Of a stretch of DNA of 64,000 nt, positions 60,977-64,000 are shown one piece after another. A program made the translations under genes and the position numbers. The notes under the pieces were generated by a model. That model ran no database searches. It worked only from the letters and a program-made list of their open reading frames with translations, and was not told the origin of the DNA. Position 1 is the first letter of the stretch. Each line of letters opens with the position of its first letter. The stretch comes from Pseudomonas sp. 8O. Its GTDB lineage: Bacteria; Pseudomonadota; Gammaproteobacteria; Pseudomonadales; Pseudomonadaceae. The stretch lies in NCBI RefSeq assembly GCF_902506495.1, contig NZ_LR733265.1, forward strand, positions 1,260,868-1,324,867, written 5' to 3'.

Positions 60977-61902
60977 AGCGCCGCTTTCCCGAGCTGACCG
61001 GCGGCTACCACCTCCCACGCTTCGGGCGCGTGTTGGCCGTTCCTGACGCGCCAAAGACGCAAGGCCTGTGCGACGACTTCCGCCCGCGCTTCGCCGTGGA
61101 CGTGGAAGTGCTGCTGCCCGACGGCGAGCCGGATCCGGCACTGCCCATCCTGCAGAGTCTGCCCCTACCGGTGCCAGGTGGTGGACAGGAAGCCGGCATG
61201 TTCGGTTTTCCCGAGGAAGGCACCACCGTGGTGGTGTGCTTCGCCTATGGCCTACCCCACAAGCCCTATATCGCGCAGATCCTGGCCCACGGCCTGAGCC
61301 TGCCCCGCGTGCCCAAGGGTGACCAGCTGTGGCAGCACAGTGAGGCCTGCCAGCAGCGCGTGGACGCCGACGGCAACTGGCTGCGCCAGACAGACGGACG
61401 GATCCGCGATCAAGCCGTGGAGCGCCAGGTGGAGGCCCTGGACAACGCGGAGAGCTACCAGAGCAGCACCGTGGAAGTGGCCGACCATTCCACCGAATCG
61501 GTGGGCGGCATCAAGAAAGTGGAGGCACTGGGCGCGCTCAAGCTGCTGTCGGGTGGATCCGCCAGCCTGGCAGCAGTGGACGATCTGCACCAAGCCACCG
61601 GGCGCGACCTGAACCTAGTGGTGGGTCAGAAGCACAACGCCACGGTGGGCGGCGATATGCAGGAACGGATCGAGGGCATTCGCCGCAGCATTGCCCCACA
61701 GACCTGGCTCGGATCCGAAGGCGTCAACGTGCTGCAGGTACTGTGCGATCTGATCGACCTAGTGCAGGCCATGAACACCCAGCTGGCAACCCACACCCAC
61801 GTGCCAGGGCCAAACCCAAGCCCCACAGACGCGGCGCAGTTCAACGCCAAGGCCGCCCAGGCTCTGGTGTTGGCAGGTAAGCTGAAGCCCATCACTGCAT
61901 AA
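60949..61902 (+). CDS. Phage baseplate spike/assembly protein
   Basis: A 317-residue protein with an N-terminal OB-fold domain of the gpV/gp5 type (PRFGRVLAVPD ... VEVLLPDGEPDPALPILQSLPLPVPGGGQEAGMFG... PEEGTTVVVCFAYG). A repeat-like beta-helical middle follows, and a C-terminus containing ATHTHVPGPNPSPTDAAQF typical of tail spike/baseplate V proteins. It appears complete, with an ATG start at 60949. Genes that should accompany it (tape measure, hub front, tail fibre) are missing, so it is a relic unless expressed as part of a tail-like machine elsewhere. Confidence 0.75.
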   Translation: MEDAIQRTVERRFPELTGGYHLPRFGRVLAVPDAPKTQGLCDDFRPRFAVDVEVLLPDGEPDPALPILQSLPLPVPGGGQEAGMFGFPEEGTTVVVCFAYGLPHKPYIAQILAHGLSLPRVPKGDQLWQHSEACQQRVDADGNWLRQTDGRIRDQAVERQVEALDNAESYQSSTVEVADHSTESVGGIKKVEALGALKLLSGGSASLAAVDDLHQATGRDLNLVVGQKHNATVGGDMQERIEGIRRSIAPQTWLGSEGVNVLQVLCDLIDLVQAMNTQLATHTHVPGPNPSPTDAAQFNAKAAQALVLAGKLKPITA

Positions 61903-61939
61903 ACAATAAGGGCGCCAATCGGCGCCCTTATTGTTTATG
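61898..61939 (+). terminator. Long-stem terminator after the baseplate gene
   Basis: A 19-bp perfect stem (CATAAACAATAAGGGCGCC mirrored across an AATC loop) overlapping the gene's stop codon. The core GGGCGCC-AATC-GGCGCCC is the same as in the coq7 terminator. It also faces the opposite-strand acyltransferase. Confidence 0.85.
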
Positions 61940-62017
61940 TAATCAACTTATTCCACCGAGCGCTGCTATGGCCAAAAGGCCAGACTGTAGCTGTATTGAT
62001 GATCTTATTTTATCAAG

Positions 62018-63223
62018 TCATTGAGCAGGACTTTCCAGAGAGGAAGATATCTTGCGCGGACTTAGCTTCTGCCTAATATAACTTTGCATAGGCACCTCAA
62101 AATAATAATAACTAGCAAAACACATAGGTATCAAAGCAGCCATAAATATAATTATAGAATATTCAGTATAAAAGAATTCACCGCCAACACCCAACCACAC
62201 ACTGCAAACCGCAAAAAACAACTGCAGAGGAAAGTGGATCAAATAAGACGAGTAACTTAAGTGCCCCAAGAATGAAACTCTACGCCCCAAGCCACCCCGA
62301 AAAGTCTCAATTAATGCAATCGAAACAATTGCCATCGGAAACATAAAAACAGTAACCACATAAAACGTAAACTTAGTAACCACCAAAACAAGCAAATCAA
62401 ATACCTGCCGAGGGAGCACAGAGCTAAAAAAATCAACAATAGCCGGCGAAGGCTGCCCGCTTTTAAAAGTGAAAACTAGAAAAACCCAAGACACCGCGGT
62501 AATAAGCCACAAAGACAAGACTAGGCGAACATTTGGCGCGCTCTGCCTAAGCCAATCGTAGCAATAAAAAGCTACCCCCCCGGCAAAGAATGAGGTGATG
62601 CCACGGCCTAATCCTGGGTTTATCTTACTCATGAAAACCCCCAGCACTAGCAAAACACATAGCACTGATACACGTGGCTTCCCAATAAGACATAGGGCGA
62701 AGAACGCCAAGTACAAAAGAACCTCTATCGATACAGACCAAATAGGAGCATTAAATGAAGCACCCGACTGAAAACCCCACTCGGAAGCCATGAACAAATT
62801 CAAAGAAAAATGATAAAGGTCATTATATTGATATGTGAAATATCTCCCCTGCCACTGAAAATAAACATACTGACCAACCAAAACAAGCAATAAAGTTAGA
62901 AAATGCAGGGGATATAATCGCGAGAAACGAGCCACAAAAAATAATTTACCACTCACTTTCCCTGCTGAAATTGAACCCGCATACAGCCAAAAGAAAACAA
63001 ACCCTGAAAGAGCAAAGAAAAAATCAACAGCCAGCCAGCCCCAGTGATAAATAATTGAAAAGAAACTATAGAAAGGCTGCTCGCTAATTCTATATCCGCC
63101 ATCCTGGGCAGTACCGTATAGAAAGTGCTGCCAATGCCAGAACACTACACTTAATGCGGCAAGACCTCTCACCACATCAAGAGAGTAAAACCGAGATGGT
63201 ATTGGCTTAGGTGAAAAATCCAT
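62018..63223 (-). CDS. Acyltransferase 3 family membrane O-acyltransferase
   Basis: A 401-residue polytopic protein with about ten membrane helices. The family signature is in the first segment (SLDVVRGLAALSVVFWHWQHF, Arg and His conserved). Members O-acetylate O-antigen, peptidoglycan or exopolysaccharide. There is no C-terminal SGNH domain, as in phage serotype-converting enzymes. The coding sequence is markedly AT-rich compared with its neighbours, a sign of foreign origin. The target sugar is unknown. A palindrome lies 44 bp upstream of the ATG. Probable lysogenic-conversion cargo of the island. Confidence 0.88.
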   Translation of the reverse strand: MDFSPKPIPSRFYSLDVVRGLAALSVVFWHWQHFLYGTAQDGGYRISEQPFYSFFSIIYHWGWLAVDFFFALSGFVFFWLYAGSISAGKVSGKLFFVARFSRLYPLHFLTLLLVLVGQYVYFQWQGRYFTYQYNDLYHFSLNLFMASEWGFQSGASFNAPIWSVSIEVLLYLAFFALCLIGKPRVSVLCVLLVLGVFMSKINPGLGRGITSFFAGGVAFYCYDWLRQSAPNVRLVLSLWLITAVSWVFLVFTFKSGQPSPAIVDFFSSVLPRQVFDLLVLVVTKFTFYVVTVFMFPMAIVSIALIETFRGGLGRRVSFLGHLSYSSYLIHFPLQLFFAVCSVWLGVGGEFFYTEYSIIIFMAALIPMCFASYYYFEVPMQSYIRQKLSPRKISSSLESPAQ

Positions 63224-63266
63224 TAGTAGTACGCTCGCTTCAATATAAACCGTCTAGGGCCAACCG

Positions 63267-63290
63267 TTTCATGCACAGCCGTGCATGAAA
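63267..63290. promoter_or_regulatory. Perfect inverted repeat upstream of the acyltransferase
   Basis: TTTCATGCAC and GTGCATGAAA separated by AGCC form a 24-bp perfect palindrome, 44-67 bp upstream of the acyltransferase ATG. The location suits an operator that could allow phase-like or repressor control of surface modification. Confidence 0.5.
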
Positions 63291-63604
63291 TCCGACACAT
63301 ACTAATACCTACGCGAACCAACCCTAAGCGTTTCTTGCCACTGCACCTTAGTGACGTCGCTCATCAGCGATGAAACAACCAGCAGCTAAGTCCTCCCAAA
63401 AATCGATCACAAGCCAGAAAAGGCGGTTTGGGAACGCACTTTTCCCCCTCCCGCCGACGGGCCTTGCGCGAATTTTTTGTGCAAACCTGGGTGGTGGTGA
63501 AAGAGGGGTGCCGGGGCAGCAGTGGCGCGGGCCTTGGCGGGTGATGGGTGTTTTCACGCTGTGAAAGGCTTTGCAAGGCTGTGTAAAACAGTACAGTCGA
63601 GAGT

Positions 63605-63621
63605 GTCCACATTGCGTCCAC
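63605..63621 (+). repeat. Right paired GTCCAC motif (integrase arm-site candidate)
   Basis: GTCCAC-N5-GTCCAC, same orientation and 11-bp period as the left pair, 96 bp inside the right attachment repeat. Confidence 0.6.
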
Positions 63622-63716
63622 ACCGCTGGAAAACATGTGCAGCATATTCAGCCATATAGCCCGGAAAACCCCATGCCATGGGCTTTTCCCCTGATGGCAC
63701 GTGACGCTGACTGGGG

Positions 63717-63789
63717 CTCATAATCCTTTGGTCCACGGTTCGAGTCCGTGTGGGCCCACCACCTTCAAAGCCGCGCATTGCGCGGCTTT
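63717..63789. repeat. Right attachment repeat (attR)
   Basis: Second copy of the tRNA 3' segment and terminator. It lacks the 5' part of the tRNA (the sequence before CTCATAA is unrelated), so it is not a functional tRNA gene. Confidence 0.9.
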
Positions 63790-63882
63790 CGTGTTTTTGC
63801 ACACCTCAAATGGAACCCCCCTCCTCACTCGCCACTACGCCTCCAGGCGCTGAGAAGCTGCGCAGCCATTGCCTACGAAAAA

Positions 63883-63986
63883 TGTAGCCCAAGAGCTACA
63901 AAAAACGATCACCAGGCGCATCCTGTAGCCCATAAGACACAATAATTGATTCAGGCTGCTTGTATAGCTGTAGCCCACGAGCTACA
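63883..63986. repeat. Three copies of an 18-bp TGTAGC-N6-GCTACA motif
   Basis: Copies at 63883-63900 (perfect arms), 63924-63941 (left half conserved, right half degenerate) and 63969-63986 (perfect arms), spaced 41 and 45 bp. All share TGTAGCCCA. They lie outside the island at the window edge. They may be operators for a gene beyond the window, or hairpins: copy 1 is flanked by A-tracts and copy 3 is followed by a T-tract. Confidence 0.6.
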
Positions 63987-64000
63987 TTTTTCGGCATTAC

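Larger units (their letters stand above)
63224..63716. other. Non-coding right end of the island
   Basis: No credible gene. Contents: a TTTCATGCAC/GTGCATGAAA inverted repeat (63267-63290), a GC-rich stretch (about 63440-63550) with overlapping minus-strand reading frames but no ribosome sites, a CAGTACAG copy (63589-63596), the right GTCCAC pair (63605-63621) and a CCCATG/CATGGG hairpin (63670-63682). The integrase gene expected next to one attachment site is absent. Confidence 0.7.
59674..63789. mobile_element. Small tRNA-integrated genomic island without integrase
   Basis: About 4.04 kb bounded by a 73-bp direct repeat of the tRNA 3' end. It holds an SH3-domain membrane protein gene, a 5'-truncated phage baseplate hub gene, a baseplate spike gene, an AT-rich acyltransferase gene and about 490 bp of non-coding DNA. 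Tandem GTCCAC motifs 11 bp apart occur near both ends. No integrase or excisionase is present, so it is a decayed prophage or an element needing trans-acting enzymes. It is not a complete prophage: no head, replication or lysis genes. Confidence 0.82.

Noticed and set aside
60949..61902. Type VI secretion VgrG spike
   Set aside because: The protein is far shorter than VgrG and lacks its hub part; sequence and neighbour fit a phage baseplate V protein.
63348..63645. Two overlapping minus-strand reading frames of 91 and 93 codons at the island's right end
   Set aside because: They overlap in different frames, lack ribosome sites, and their composition (Pro/Arg-rich, no hydrophobic core) looks like GC-rich non-coding DNA.
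63717..63765. Second tRNA gene
   Set aside because: Only the anticodon-to-CCA half is present; the acceptor 5' strand and D-arm are missing, so it is the attachment repeat.

Overview
The window is chromosomal DNA of a Pseudomonas species. It is GC-rich, encodes the Pseudomonas-type cAMP receptor Vfr and an RmcA-like c-di-GMP protein, and from memory its gene order follows a P. aeruginosa PAO1 stretch (argC ... coq7, vfr, trp, rpe, agt, lptD-surA-pdxA, rpsU-dnaG-rpoD, rmcA, tRNA). I infer a non-aeruginosa member, perhaps of the P. oleovorans/mendocina/alcaligenes type, because the trp region, the rpe-agt interval and the tRNA locus differ from PAO1. No database search was run.

Layout. 1-9.7 kb: bactofilin start, coiled-coil membrane protein and argC on the minus strand; divergent hemJ, nitronate monooxygenase, a PLP racemase-fold protein, a zinc-ribbon/DUF805 membrane protein, an SDR, an AAA+ ATPase (minus), an FGE-fold lipobox-free exported protein, and coq7. 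9.7-16.7 kb: OsmC-like protein, vfr, then trpC-trpD-trpG-trpE, gph and rpe on the minus strand. trpE and trpG lie 13 bp apart, and a 14-residue leader peptide with two Trp codons precedes trpE. 16.8-22.5 kb: a four-gene block on the minus strand (PAS-sigma54 activator, iron alcohol dehydrogenase, permease, succinate-semialdehyde-type dehydrogenase) that looks like a 4-hydroxybutyrate uptake and oxidation module, with a well-spaced sigma54 promoter ahead of the alcohol dehydrogenase.

22.6-30.5 kb: a PotABCD-type ABC importer and a two-component system, matching agtABCD/agtSR, which take up 4-aminobutyrate and 5-aminovalerate in P. aeruginosa. A TGTAGG-N6-CCTACA palindrome upstream of the importer is a candidate operator. 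30.6-34.1 kb: DUF3530 protein, TerB/J-domain protein, murU and amgK (peptidoglycan recycling). 34.2-42.0 kb: lptD-surA-pdxA-rsmA-apaG-apaH and glpE. 42.3-47.2 kb: prkA-yeaH-ycgB stress cluster. 47.3-51.3 kb: cca, folK, folB, plsY and tsaD. 51.4-55.8 kb: the rpsU-dnaG-rpoD macromolecular synthesis operon. 55.9-59.6 kb: rmcA.

59.6-63.8 kb: a tRNA with CAU anticodon (probably tRNA-Ile2) whose 3' end and terminator are duplicated 4.04 kb downstream. The two copies flank a small genomic island without an integrase. It carries an SH3-domain membrane protein, the tail end of a phage baseplate hub gene, a baseplate spike gene and an AT-rich O-acyltransferase. Paired GTCCAC repeats near both ends look like integrase arm sites. 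The last 120 bp hold three regularly spaced copies of an 18-bp palindrome-like motif. Many intergenic gaps carry REP-type palindromes.
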